Positions 1 to 10,759 of a stretch of 64,000 bases of DNA are shown here, piece after piece. Position numbers and translations under genes: made by a program. A model generated the notes under the pieces. The model was not told the origin of the DNA. It did no database searches and was given only the letters and a program-made list of their open reading frames with translations. Source of the stretch: Apricaphanius iberus (taxonomy: Eukaryota; Chordata; Actinopteri; Cyprinodontiformes; Aphaniidae). The stretch covers positions 434,001-498,000 of the forward strand of contig JAPXFQ010000934.1 of NCBI GenBank assembly GCA_028564705.1. The letters are read 5' to 3'. Each line of letters opens with the position of its first letter. The first letter of the stretch is position 1.

Positions 1-720
1 CTGTCCCTTTAGGACACACCGCTGTGTGTTGTACAGACAGTTGATTTGGTTTGCTCCTTCTGCCAGGAGACAGTTTCACTGGTTACAGTTTGTTTTTAAA
101 AGTTTTTATTTTAATTATCCAGCTTATCTCAAGCAATACTTAATGCTTTATAATTCATTTTACAGCCTGCGTCACAATGATCAGATCTTTTTTGTTGTAC
201 CTAGAGTTAAAAGAGAGGTATGATTGGAATAATCTGCCTTTATCTATCCGTTCCTTATCTTCATTTACAGCATTCCGAAGGGCTCTTGTGGAGCATCTTA
301 GGAACATTTGTCTTTGCTTTTAGTTTTGTATTGCTTGACCTTGGATTCCATTGGTCATGTATTTATTATTCTTCATTCTTCTGTCCTTATTTTTATTCAT
401 TTTATCCATTTATTGTTGTTTTTTTTTGGGTTTTTTTTCTCTCACTATTAATATTTTTATCATCACTGTTCTCGTTTCTAGACATGTGGCTTTTTTGTTT
501 TTGTCTTGTCATGTCATTTGTGGGGTTCGTGTTGGGTGGGGTTGAGCATTATGAGCTGGTGTGTGTGTGTTGTTGTGTGTTGTGTGTGTGTTGGTATGCT
601 GTCTTTGATTGTGATTTTTGCTCTGCTAATTTGATTCCTTTTCTTTGATGTACTGGAGGACCCCCTCGAAAACGAGATGTCTCATTTCAAGGGGTTAATC
701 CTCCCAATAAATAAAAATAA
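1..720 (+). mobile_element. Decayed LINE 3' end (RT C-terminus plus 3' UTR)
   Basis: This is the 3' end of a non-LTR retrotransposon that enters from the left edge. The frame from 26 to 223 gives a reverse-transcriptase C-terminal region (motifs such as FHWLQFVFKS, PAYLKQYL, YSLRHNDQIFFVVPRVK). After about 220 the homology continues in another frame (YDWNNLPLSIRSLSSFTAF, near 220-290), so there is a frameshift or small deletion at the junction. T-rich sequence, a GT-rich patch (558-592) and a tail at 650-720 that contains a short hairpin-like stretch (CTCGAAAACGAG) and AATAAA-type repeats follow. It is a dead, 5'-truncated copy. The clade is not settled by what is visible. Confidence 0.65.
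558..592. repeat. Imperfect (GT)n tract
   Basis: GT dinucleotides with a few TTG interruptions lie inside the LINE 3' UTR. Confidence 0.8.
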
Positions 721-724
721 ATGT

Positions 725-1860
725 TAATATATATATATTCCAGGTCACCTATCTGTTCCATGTTGTTTGATTTGACTCTCACATTCCTCAGTCTGTGCCG
801 CTGAGTTTTTTCCTTCAGGACAAGCAGGAAAAACGACGATGAAAGTGAAGATTGTCTCTGCAGAGACAGACTGTCTGTGACCCGCCGCTTTGTTCTTCAC
901 CTCGTGGCAAAAAGGGTCATAAAAATAATCAAACTACCGACCAGAACTCCCGCTCCAGGCGAGCTTCTGTCGTCTACTGTTTCCCCTCAGTTTTCTTTGC
1001 TCGGATTTAGGAGCTCATCTTCCTGTAATGGGGACTTGAGTGGAAAATCAGAAAACTGGGAATGAATTTTGCAGGACAGAAAGTTTCCTTCCCTGGAGGA
1101 ATGCAGGTATAGATAAGTCTCTTCTCTGTCCGTCTGCAGCAACACCTGCTTTCATTAGGCTGGAAATGAGCTGACTTGCCTGATTTTCATGTCGGAGGAC
1201 GACAAAGAGACAATTTTCACACAGAAACAGGAGCACATGCACCACTTTACTGTGCACAGCTGCAAGTGCAAGAATGCAAATGAAAAGCAAATGCACTCAT
1301 TCATACCCAGAGAGGGTGGAGGAAATATAAGCATTTAGCTGTGAAACACTTCCTACTGTGATTATTAATTACATTCCCCTTCCCTCACCACCTGTGTGTG
1401 TGTGTAGATGTGTGTGTGTGTGTTCTCCAGCTCTGCATCAGCCGCTCTGATTTCCCCTCCATCCCTCTCCCTGAACGTAATGACCCAGCTTCTCAGCACA
1501 CTGCAGGGAACGGTCTCCGGCACACACCGACGATAATTAAGGGTGTAAACGGGGGGGAAAAGACACAGGAAGACATTAAGCTTTACAGCATTTTAAAACG
1601 GTGATTGGGGGAGAGTGGATGAAGAAGTGGAAGGCGGGGGAGTGCGGGAGGAAACGAGGATTTCCCCCCCTCCGAGGAGGAGAGAACTCACCTCTCCTTT
1701 CTGGGAGTCTTTCAGTGATGGTTGCATTAATAGATGCTTCAAACGAGATTCTAACTCCGATACTAATGGTTACCTCAGACCAACAGTAAAAAGAGCCGCT
1801 CCTAAAAACCAATGAAACCAACCACCCCACCCCAAACACTAACACTGCCTCACACTGACA
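725..1860. other. No gene or named repeat seen
   Basis: Mixed-composition DNA. The open frames here are short and show no recognisable protein. It holds an interrupted (GT)n tract at 1393-1423. The G-runs near 1550 and 1650 look like simple sequence. Confidence 0.5.
1393..1423. repeat. Interrupted (GT)n microsatellite
   Basis: Two short GT runs are separated by AGAT. Confidence 0.85.
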
Positions 1861-1861
1861 C

Positions 1862-2040
1862 AAAGGCAATTTTATTTATATAGCACACGTTCAACAAAAG
1901 GCAACTCAAGGTGCTTTACATGATTCAGTGGCAACGAAACCAAATACACGACAAAAAATATGAAAATCAAAACAGATCATCACCTAAACAATGTATTTAG
2001 TAACTAAAGCATAAAATAACATTTAAAAACACATATAACA
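1862..2040 (-). mobile_element. LINE 3' tail, same family as the copy at 32.5-33.0 kb
   Basis: Read on the minus strand, 1862-1925 gives the LINE terminus 'CATGTAAAGCACCTTGAGTT' followed by 'GTGCTATATAAATAAAATTG'. This nearly matches the terminus at 32,905-32,975, including the preceding CACTGAATC. Only the 3' tail is recognisable. The AT-rich DNA to about 2040 could be the rest of the 3' UTR but is too decayed to prove. Confidence 0.6.
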
Positions 2041-2289
2041 CAATAATCGATCAATAAAAAGAGAAGTATAAAGAACAAATTTAACAAGAAACTGGCAGGT
2101 CTATGAATTTACAGAAACAAATCTAGTAAATGCAACACAATCTATAAAATCTCTTATTTACATGATTCTTATTTACAATTAAAGCAATTATAAACAATAC
2201 TGAATTTACACAATTGTCTTTCATTCGTGGAAAGTGAAGGAAATGTATTAATGAAACTGTTATAATCATGTGTAGTTAACACGGGAAAT

Positions 2290-2700
2290 GAACTCAAATT
2301 TCTTATTTAAAGGTTGGATATTGGAACATTTTTATAAAAAGCTACACTTAAAAAAATAATTCATCCACAGGGATTTTAGAGGGGTGCAGTAAGAAAGTAC
2401 ATTTCCTTAAAATTTATAGATTTGAATTAAAATATAATAACATTTATGTTTAAAATGGGCACGACAATGACGTTATCAACGAGGTTACGGCATCAAACAC
2501 ACGCAGAAACAGAGACTTTCCTCCTGGATCGGTAAGCTAACTCACTTACTAACTTTGCTAACGTTAGCTGTTAGCTAAACTCCTCTGGGATACATTCCTC
2601 ACTGGACACAGTTCAGGTTGATCACTGGGCGTATCGGCAGCAAACCTGGCAACCCAACAACTGGAATGATGTTTTTATCATAGTAAGTAACACCTAGACA
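2290..2700 (+). repeat. Dispersed repeat family C, copy 1
   Basis: This segment is found again, reverse-complemented, at about 37,985-38,590. Shared blocks include the run around AGCTACA-TTAAAAAA (2340), TTTTAGAGGGGT (2378), AAGTACATTTCCTTAA (2395), TCCTCCTGGATCGGTAAGCTAACTC (2520-2545, in part), CTGGAATGAT (2660) and TATCGGCAGCAAACC (2631). Copy 1 lacks about 160 bp that copy 2 has between its 38,215 and 38,400. No coding potential or clear terminal repeats are seen, so the class is unknown. Confidence 0.7.
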
Positions 2701-3090
2701 CACTAGATGTCGCTATTGTGTTCATGTTCCATGTCTAACTTTTAAATACAGGATTTTTCAGTCATTGTGTAGCGAAGTGGTTGGTCCTGGGTCTGGTGTT
2801 CGAGTCCCATCCGCCTGCTGCAAGTCAAACAAAGGCTATTGATGCCAGAAAAAACGTAAAAAAATACTACAATATTTTTGAAGCTTCACTATTCTCATTT
2901 TGGCTATCAAAGACAAATATAATACAGTACAACCTCTGAACCACATGTTGATACATATTGAAAAGGTATTTCATTTAAACCATTCTGGACATTTAAAAAA
3001 TGTGTTCTATAGTATAAGAAAAGAGACATGTTGTGATTATTTAATATGTGTTAAACTGTTGAGTTTAATGTGGCTGCAGCACTGAAATAA
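2701..3090. other. No gene seen; weak tRNA-like patch
   Basis: Around 2770-2830 a stretch resembles a tRNA-type B box (GTTCGAGTCCC), but no A box at the right distance or acceptor pairing is visible. The rest is AT-rich. Confidence 0.4.
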
Positions 3091-3324
3091 GAAGATGCAG
3101 GCCCAACTTAAATAAATTACTTTATCACAAGTAATTGATTTAAGTTAGTCAAACTTGATTTATTTACATTTCTTTAACAAATGTAAATATATTAAGTTTG
3201 ACAACCGATAAACTTAAAACACTCGACAAACGTAAAAAAGTAGCTTGGATGAACTGAATTCAATTAATTGTAACAAATTAAAGCAATTTATTTAAGTTGG
3301 ATTCCCTATTCACTTTTTTCAGGG

Positions 3325-3390
3325 CAGTTGGTAGCACTGCTGCCTTGCTAGAAGGCCTGAGATCGAATCCCAGTCTGGGATTTTTCTGCT
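3325..3390 (+). mobile_element. Truncated tRNA-derived SINE head
   Basis: Resembles the head of the SINE at 55,461: an A-box-like GGTAGCACTGCTGCCTTGC and a B-box-like GATCGAATCCC, about 35 bp apart. The SINE body and tail are missing. It sits inside AT-rich sequence (3090-3620) with repeated AACTTAAATAAATT-type words, itself probably an old MITE. Confidence 0.45.
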
Positions 3391-4705
3391 TGTAGTTACA
3401 TCACACAACAACATTTACTAAGAGTAATCATCGCCACTAAGTCAGCGTTAAATTGAAAATACTGTTTGCATGACTTAAAATTACCATGAATACATTATGT
3501 AATAGGTTCATGTTATGGAAACCAATAAATATGTTCAGTTCAACATATTTTTAAATTATCTCATGTAAATGAAATACTTTGAATTGACAAACGTTCTTAT
3601 TTAGAAGAGAGGGTGAATTATGTCCGGTTTATTTATTCTGATCGTGTGGAACCGATGTACACATTGCAAATAAAGTAATTTTTTTTTATTGCAGATTTCA
3701 TCCCAGCAGTTTTGATGAAATGTGGAAAAGTTGCTGCTTCTTAAAGAATCTGATGCCGTTGCATCATTCCCAACAACCATTCATCAGCTATTCTTCATCT
3801 TCTGGTCATTTTCTCATGTCAGACTGGTTTGCATAGAAAGATTCCGGTGATTCCAGAAGATAACTCAACCTAAGGCAGAAATCGGAGCTGTTGAGGCTTT
3901 AATCAACAGCTCACTGAGCCTCCATGTGGCGTCCAACCAGAGGCAGAATCCTTTAATGGTCAGCTGAGCAGCAAACACCAACTGTTCTCTGAGTGTTGCT
4001 TCGTTGTTAGCAGCTTTAATGCCGTCTGTCATCATCTACCAGGAGCTCTGTTGACCTCCACGATAATCGTCACTTAAGATCAACGAGAGGTCAGAAACGA
4101 GGCAACTAAAATCATTTATTTTGTGGTCAGAGCTACTTACCATGTTTTATGGAAACCTGCTCAGCTTCATCACAGAGACACATCTCTCCCCAGACAGTAA
4201 CTATTCTGACCCAGTGCTAAATCCCTCCAGCTGTCAGCGCTCATTGTCTATTAAATCAGAGCTGCTTTTAGGGGAATATTGGCTATCGCTGCTGATTTTT
4301 AGGGATTTCTGAATCTGGTCCAACAGGACGAAGTGAGGAAGGTTGGTAATTAGGCGGCTTTGTTCTGTGAAGGATATGAAACAGTTGATGATGCTCCCTG
4401 CAGCTTGGTGGAGCCTAATGAGAGGAGTCTGTGGTCCAGAAGGAGGGGGGGGAGGCAGAAAACAGGAGGGGCCGAAGGAAACCTGAAGCACTGAAGAAAC
4501 TAGAAATATTCACTGGAAGCTTGTTGCGTTTAACTGGGAAATAAAACTGATCTGATTTTTATTTCTTTTCAGAACCGCTGCTGATATTAAGCTCTTATTG
4601 ATGATCAGTTTTCCATTTTGCTCCACTTTTAGGCTTCTAAAAGTTTTTAGGATTACTAAAAACATCAATCAACCCGCTTGTGAATATTCTCATTCATCCA
4701 GGTCA
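3391..4705. other. No gene or named repeat seen
   Basis: AT-rich to about 3700 and then more balanced. The open frames at 4121-4312 and 4234-4491 lie opposite each other and resemble no known protein. Confidence 0.45.
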
Positions 4706-4710
4706 TGGTT

Positions 4711-4828
4711 ATCTCAAGGAAATTTCAATCAAACGCAACTGGACTTGGTAATTTGTCTTGGAAGACGTTTACGTCTTCCAAGACAAATTACCAAGTCCAG
4801 TTGCGTTTGATTGAAATTTCCTTGAGAT
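4711..4828. repeat. Perfect inverted repeat: 58-bp arms, 2-bp spacer
   Basis: Bases 4711-4768 are the exact reverse complement of 4771-4828, with only TT between them. Each arm carries a word common at teleost repeat ends (GTCTTGGAAGACGT / AAGTCCAGTTGCGTTTGATT) that I associate with the 3' region of Penelope-like retroelements; a diverged relative lies at 45,670. The structure looks like two copies joined tail to tail. A read or assembly foldback artefact is the alternative. Confidence 0.9.
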
Positions 4829-4860
4829 ATCAATCAACCCGTTTCACGCTGTTCCAATAC

Positions 4861-5587
4861 TAATGGTGCGTTCGGTTTGTACTCGGAACTCTGAAATTCC
4901 AACTTCAGACTGGGAAAAATCAAATGCAGCACCCTCTAAATTTGGACTAAATTTTTTATTTTGCGCCGACTTTGACTTTTAATATGGCTGTTCCTCACAT
5001 CAACAATGTTAGCTGTGCTGGAAAAACTGTCTAGTTTACAAAACACTCGTAAGAATCCGTCTAAAATGTATCTCACCTGTAGAGCCTGCTACTCTAAACG
5101 TAACCAAATAAAAGTGTTTTTTGCGTATGCAACCTAGGGCTGAATGACATGGCTGAAAAATTAAAACAATTTTTTTTCCCTATTAAATCTGATTTCTGAT
5201 TTTAATTGATTTTTTTTACCTGGGTTTTCTTAAAGGGAAATTGCAGGTGGAAAAAAAGTAAATCATCATATCCTGCAGCTGAGTTGAACTCAAAGTCCAG
5301 CTAAAAAGAAGCTGTAAAGGATCCTTGTAAAACAAGATGTGGGTCTACCATGCTGGATTCAGAGTTGGCTATATATAAAAAAAATTAATCAACATAAAAG
5401 GAACATCTGAATAATTGATCAAATCGATTTATTGCCCAGCCCTAAAGCAAAGAGCAGCTTTAAATGATGTTTGTAAGCGGTACTAGAACTACAGTTACCT
5501 GGATCCCGACTGATCAGACTTATGCAATTACCTGAGCGCTGTTTACTCGGGCGTTCCGACCTTCAAGGTAACTGGAATGCACCATTA
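4861..5587. mobile_element. Harbinger-like MITE with a nested element
   Basis: Starts TAATGGTGCGTTC and ends GGAATGCACCATTA, giving inverted termini based on TGGTGC...GCACCA. The same terminal word begins and ends the MITE at 35,243-35,440, so both belong to one superfamily. No transposase is seen. The interior is interrupted by an element at 5136-5443. The flanking trinucleotides are TAA and TTA, not an exact direct repeat, so the target duplication is uncertain. Confidence 0.65.
5136..5443. mobile_element. Nested hAT-like MITE
   Basis: Begins AGGGCTGAATGACATGGC and ends ATCGATTTATTGCCCAGCCCT, so the termini pair as AGGGCTG...CAGCCCT. The AT-rich interior with poly-T and 'AAATCGATTTAT' words resembles common teleost hAT-type MITEs. 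It lies wholly inside the 4861-5587 element, so it inserted later. No clean 8-bp target duplication is visible. Confidence 0.55.
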
Positions 5588-5589
5588 CA

Positions 5590-8385
5590 GCTGTTGCACC
5601 TGGAAGGTCTCAATGTAATTCAGGCGGGTCATAGAATTAAGTTTCGTATCAAAAGAGATGAATCCTAAATTTCTCCCAAGTTAATTTAAGGATTATAAAT
5701 TCATATAATCCTTAGATTCATATCCTGGTGACAAATATTCCATCACTTTGTTTATTAATGTGACTTTGGCTCGTTATTAATCATCATTTTTTTTCCAGGT
5801 TTTCATTTGGTTTCGGTCTCGGTCGGAGCCAATCGGTTCATTCAGGGGTTGAATTTGGATCTCCAGATGACATCGACCCAAGCGTAGCTGTGTCCGCCCT
5901 CTGCTGCTGCTATCCCTAAATAAAAACTCAACTGTTCCCCCTGAAGAGATCACAACCAGAGAGGAAAACGCTGAGCTGGATCAGACAAGGGAACAATAAG
6001 CCTTTACTACATTGTAGAATCATAAAATTGTATTTTTTTATATTCCAGTATTACCTGAAGTTAATAGCAAATAGAAAAAAAGTGTTGCGGTTGCTTGTAT
6101 GCTAACACACACACACACACACACACACATCCTAGCCTGAGCGATAAGCTCCTGTGGACAAAGTGTAAAGCAGCCAAACTTATTTCCTCTGACAGTCAAT
6201 CTCATGGTCTGAGTCACAGCGGCTCTTTGTTTCTTCAGGGCAGCTGTTTTATACATCCACCTCTATCTGTGGCTCGCCTCGCCTCAGCCGTACGTCTTCC
6301 TTATCAGCTCCCCCCCACCTCCTCCCCTCTCTGTCTCCCCCCCGTTTATTTCCACACCTCGTCTGCACCCAGCAGCAGTCCTCCTGGTACTGTTAGAACT
6401 ACAGTAACAGAACCAGCGTCTGAAGCCCTGAGCTGTCAGAGAGCAGCTGGGTGTGTCCTACAGTCTCTGTCTGGGCCGCGGATTCTCAGTTTCTCATAAG
6501 CAAACTGAACGTCTTACTTGGTTTTTATTTAGTGCAGTGCTTGAAGTGAACAACAAAAAGTGCCGGGAGTCTTTTTTTATTGGGGTCGGATCATAAAATA
6601 TAGAGATTACTGAATGTAAATATAGCTCAGTAAAATGAGTTCCTCTGTATGCGTCAGAATGTGAATTTCCTTTGCTTTATAAATAGAAAAACAGGCAGCG
6701 TAACAGAACATTTTACATTCTCTATAAGCAGGAAACAAAGTGCTACTGAACTTATGGGTAATTTATTGGGCTTCACCAATACAGTTAGTGGTATCAGGCA
6801 TCGGGCCGATACCGTTTTAATGTACTGGACCAGTATCGGTTAGTTAACTGATACCATGAACCGTAAAATATGGACACTCGGGCCGAGGTCCTCCGTGGGG
6901 GTGACAGTTTTGAATTGTCGGGTCTTTCCGTTCGGTGGCTCGGTGGGCGTCAGGTGTAGCGCTCTGACCTCCTGTCTGGTCAGGGCATTGGTGGGTTTGT
7001 CCCGTCTTGGTCGGGCGCCTTGTTTCGGCGCTCTATGCGGGGCGGGATCTGGACCTGGGAGCTGGTAGATGTTGGTGGTCCGAGGCTGGCCCATGATGGC
7101 GGCGTGTGTTGTTCATCATTGCTGATCAATACAAAGCAAAGTAATATTCACATTTCTGTTTACTATTCTTGATTAAAGTCTACCGACGACGTACCATACC
7201 GTGATTTTGTGTGCCGTTACATCCCTAGTAAACATGGTGATGAATGTAGCACTCTGAGCTTCTCCACCCTCCTGCAGTGGAGAACATGGAAGCATCTCCT
7301 CCTGCTTCTGTCCTCCACATCTCCACCGACTAAGAGAAGCAGAACCTCTGGATGAGAGCAGCATTCTGGGGAAAAAGAGCCGTGGACGCTTGCAGACAGA
7401 TGGAGCAGCAGCGTGGGGCAGGCAGAGAGAAAGGAGCTCTCTGCAGTGGACTTTAATGAGCGCCGCAGTCAGAGAGCAGTTAATAGTCATGCTAATCTCC
7501 AAGCTACTGCCTCCATCCCGCCACTCATTCTCCTCCTCTCTCAGCCCCCCCACCCCCCGCTTTGTTGACACTTTCTCATTTCTTTTTCACTATGTCATCT
7601 GTGACACAGGCCTGCCCCCCACCATCGCTCGCTTTGAACCCCCCTGTCTCATCTCCTTGGTGGTCCATGGAGCTCTGTCAGCCCCTCAGGGCGCCCTCTG
7701 TTTATAAATACGTGCGTGTGTTCATAAAAGACGAAGCGTGCATGATGGCACTTGATAGAAAAACCACTTACTGACCTCACTGAGGCGGATTTGATGTAAC
7801 GAAGAGGAGAGATTGACGGCTGCAGAAGAGGTGAGGATAAATAAGGAAGGACAGGAAGTGTTTAGTTTGGAGAGAGGAGAAGACAGGCTTTAATTGTAAT
7901 GCATGCTAATGGAGCTTTTCAGGGGCTTCATGCATAATAAAAGTCATTGCAGACAAAAGATGTCACATGTAGCACCTTTGTTGTTTTCGGTTGAAATGCA
8001 GAATGCAGCCAGCAGACACCCACCGCTACACGATAAGTGCTGTCCCCTCCAACCGCTGTCAGCCTGGCCCTCGATCAGCGTCTGCAACACCATTTACACG
8101 TTTGACTGGTTTCCAGGCTGTTGGCAGCTTGATGGCATGACGTGGATCACATGGAAGGTGAAGACGCTGATCAGAGACTGCAATCAGTCAGTGCTTTTAC
8201 GTTCAAAAAGAGAAAATCCAATAACTGCCTCAGTCCGACTTAAACAAACTGAACTAGAGTTCTTTTAACTGAACTGAGGCAACCAAATAATGTGAATAAA
8301 AAATGTTATTTTTCTGCACAAAACTAGTGGCCAATTGTGAGGACTGTACTCTCATAGCTCATTTTGAAATGGGTCTGGAACCTTT
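5590..8385. other. No gene or named repeat seen
   Basis: Contains an (AC)n tract at 6104-6129. The short direct and inverted words around 6785-6850 (ATCGG, GATACC) suggest a MITE end but could not be delimited. Open frames such as 6095-6499 and 7173-7571 have biased, low-information translations and no motif. Confidence 0.45.
6104..6129. repeat. (AC)13 microsatellite
   Basis: Uninterrupted AC dinucleotides. Confidence 0.97.
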
Positions 8386-8389
8386 GCGC

Positions 8390-8662
8390 CAAATGCAGTT
8401 AGCCTTGCACTAAATATCGTAAGCTTTGCACTAAAAACAGTTAGCTTTGTGTTAAATACAGTAAACCTTGCACTAAGACAAGTTATTTGTTCCAAATACA
8501 GTTAGCTCTGCTCATACAGTTAGCTTTGTGTTAAATACAGTAAACCTTGCACTAAGACAAGTTATTTGTTCCAAATACAGTTAGCTCTGCTCATACAGTT
8601 AGCTTTGCACTAAATACAGTTAACTTTTTAAATACAGTTAGCTTTGTGTTAAATACAGTAAC
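8390..8662 (+). repeat. Minisatellite with a ~20-bp unit and a 79-bp higher-order repeat
   Basis: Built from variants of CAGTTAGCTTTGCACTAAATA. A 79-bp block beginning at 8438 recurs almost exactly at 8517, including the distinctive AAGACAAGTTATTTGTTCC segment, so the array has two levels of repetition. An isolated relic of the basic unit is found at about 11,448-11,500. Confidence 0.85.
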
Positions 8663-9184
8663 AGGGGTGATAGTAAAAAAATCCCCTGGGAAGATCAACA
8701 TATTGTTAAGCGAGATCCAGGGGTTTGCTCTCCTGGGAGAACATTTAGTGGAATAATCCATTGCATTAAAGATTCTGATGACTTTTTTGGATATAAATGG
8801 ACATTATTCAGACATTAGATGAACAAACCCAATAAAAGCCTATATTACTGAAGCATATATATGTAGAGAAGCAGAGACAGGTAGGTCTGTTTAGGAATAC
8901 ATCTCTGCTTTTAACTAGTCACTTACCTGCACAGGTTTTGCTTGTATATCATACTGAGAATATAGATACTACAGCCATACAAAGACTGGTCAGTAGGTGG
9001 CAGTTATAATACTCAAATAGTAACTAGAAATTAATTAGTAGCCTAACCATTAACTAAAGGGCATGAACAAGGAGACGTTCATTTTTCTGATAAATATGCA
9101 CCATTTTAAATTGTGTTACACTGTCCACGGGTCAGGAGGACTCAGACAGAGTGTTGGTAGCCAGGTTTCCTAGTAGCTAGGAGA

Positions 9185-9735
9185 CAGGTTAATGTTAGTA
9201 GCTATGCTGCTTTAGGCTGTTGGAGGACATTATTAGGGTCTGTTCCTACTATCTCTCCTACTTCTCCCCAACTGCATGATGTGCTGTCAATTCAAGCACT
9301 AACCTGTTTTCTATTATAGTAGGTGCTCCGGATTAGCCCTGCTTGACGACCCTGACTAAGATGGCATTGCAGTGACGGAAAATTCTCCACGTCCTGCAAC
9401 AAACTTGTGCATCAGTTCTATTGCTCTCTCTGTGTCTCTGTTATGTATTCTCCAAGCCACAGACGGTCGCGGCAGATAACCGCTTGTGCTGAGCCTGGTT
9501 CTGCCGGAGGTTTCTTCCTGTTAAAAGGGAGTTTTTCCTTCCCACTGTCGCTGCATGCTTGCTCAGTATGAGGGATTGCTGAGAATTCCACGACGCAATC
9601 TTCTGTGGTTCTGTAATTTCTACACTAAACATTGTATTGTAATAACTCTTTTTGTAAAGTGCCTTGAGATGACATCTGTTGTGAAATGGCGCTATATAAA
9701 TAAACTGAATTGAAAATTGAATTGAATTGAATCAC
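9185..9735 (+). mobile_element. LINE-A 3' UTR, 5'-truncated
   Basis: This plus-strand copy matches the minus-strand copies at 21.4, 49.8 and 59.8 kb. Shared blocks are TAGTAGCTATGCTGCT, the polypyrimidine stretch near 9250, CAGACGGTCGCGGCAGATAACCGC, GGAGGTTTCTTCCTGTTAAAAGG, the GCTTGCTCAGTATGAGGGATTGCTG block, and the terminus AAGTGCCTTGAGATGACA with GGCGCTATATAAATAAA. It ends in (ATTGA)n at 9715-9732. Only UTR is present. The terminus type is shared by CR1/L2/Rex1-group LINEs. Confidence 0.75.
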
Positions 9736-9739
9736 GTAT

Positions 9740-10080
9740 TTGTTATTTAGAAAATGTTTATTTTAAAAAATTCAAGGTTTGCGTATTTTAAAATCCTCTG
9801 TGTTATATTTTTTTCGCATTCATACCGCTATCAGTACCTGATTAATCCCGCTGTAGCAGCAGCTGTAAATCTTATCCTAACACCTGCTTCTAATTTAATC
9901 ATTAAAGCTGCAATATGACGGCATATTTTTCTCCAAGACTGGATTTAAAAAAAGAACTGTGTAAGCGGTGACCTGACGCCATTGAATTACTAAAGTTGTC
10001 AAAGGACAACTTAAATTGTACAACAGCGACTATTTTTCCATAAATACATAAAAAAAAATATAAGGACAATGATCAATGAG
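9740..10080. other. AT-rich, nothing identified
   Basis: No open frame of note, no terminal repeats and no match to other parts of the window that I could see. Confidence 0.4.
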
Positions 10081-10083
10081 GAC

Positions 10084-10754
10084 TAAAGCCTAGTTTATGA
10101 TTCTCCGACCACAAATTTGCACTCAGACACAGACGTATTGACGGAGACGTTTTCTTTTTATTGACTCCGTTCTTCCAGTCCATTCTCTATTGTTTTTTTC
10201 AGCGTTGCTCGACCAGGACAGCAGGGGGCGCTACGTTTTCATGGCGTCTCTGCCTACTTTCACAGCACCGCTTCTGTTTTTTTCTAGGCTTGTGAACGCA
10301 TTTCTTCCTCTAGGAGCAATGAACGACAGAAAGTAAGTTCTGATTAAGCTGTAAAGTTTTTTACTAGAAGTGCGAATTATAGAATCCTCTAGAAACACAT
10401 GGAAACAAACACAGCAGCCATTTTTTTTGTTTTCCTACACCTCCTTATGTTTAAATCACCAAAAGAAAAGATTAGATAAATTATCCTTTCAATATAAAGC
10501 ATATAGTGGCCAAACGCTGCATTAGCTACTGATTACAGCGACTACAGAGCTCCGTTCTGGTGAAATGATCTTTGGCTGTTACTGAAACTGACCAATCAGA
10601 TGCATAAACTCTCCGTCTACGTAGACGGATAGTTAAAATTTGGGCCTCTACTCCGTGCGTCCTTGCGTAGGTGACGGAGAGCCCTTGCGTTGACTGATAA
10701 TGGCGTAACGTCAATCCGTCTCTGTCAAAACGCAGAAGCCTAAACTAGGCTTTA
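10084..10754. mobile_element. MITE with TAAAGCCTAGTTTA termini
   Basis: A perfect 14-bp inverted repeat TAAAGCCTAGTTTA (10,084-10,097) / TAAACTAGGCTTTA (10,741-10,754) continues imperfectly inward through a TTCTCCG/TTCTGCG word. Subterminal repeats of GACGGAGA and CGTCTACG are seen near both ends. There is no transposase. Form and termini fit a PIF/Harbinger-type MITE, but the superfamily is an inference. Confidence 0.7.
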
Positions 10755-10759
10755 CCCAG

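Noticed and set aside
220..648. 142-codon Phe/Cys-rich membrane-like protein
   Set aside because: The first ~25 codons are the LINE C-terminus in its shifted frame read out of register, and the rest is T-rich LINE 3' UTR whose translation mimics membrane segments.
2770..2830. tRNA or SINE head
   Set aside because: Only a B-box-like GTTCGAGTCCC is present; no A box at suitable distance and no body or tail.
6095..6499. 134-codon frame starting in an (AC)n tract
   Set aside because: The start is microsatellite-encoded (Thr-His repeats) and the rest is Ser/Pro-rich composition without motif.
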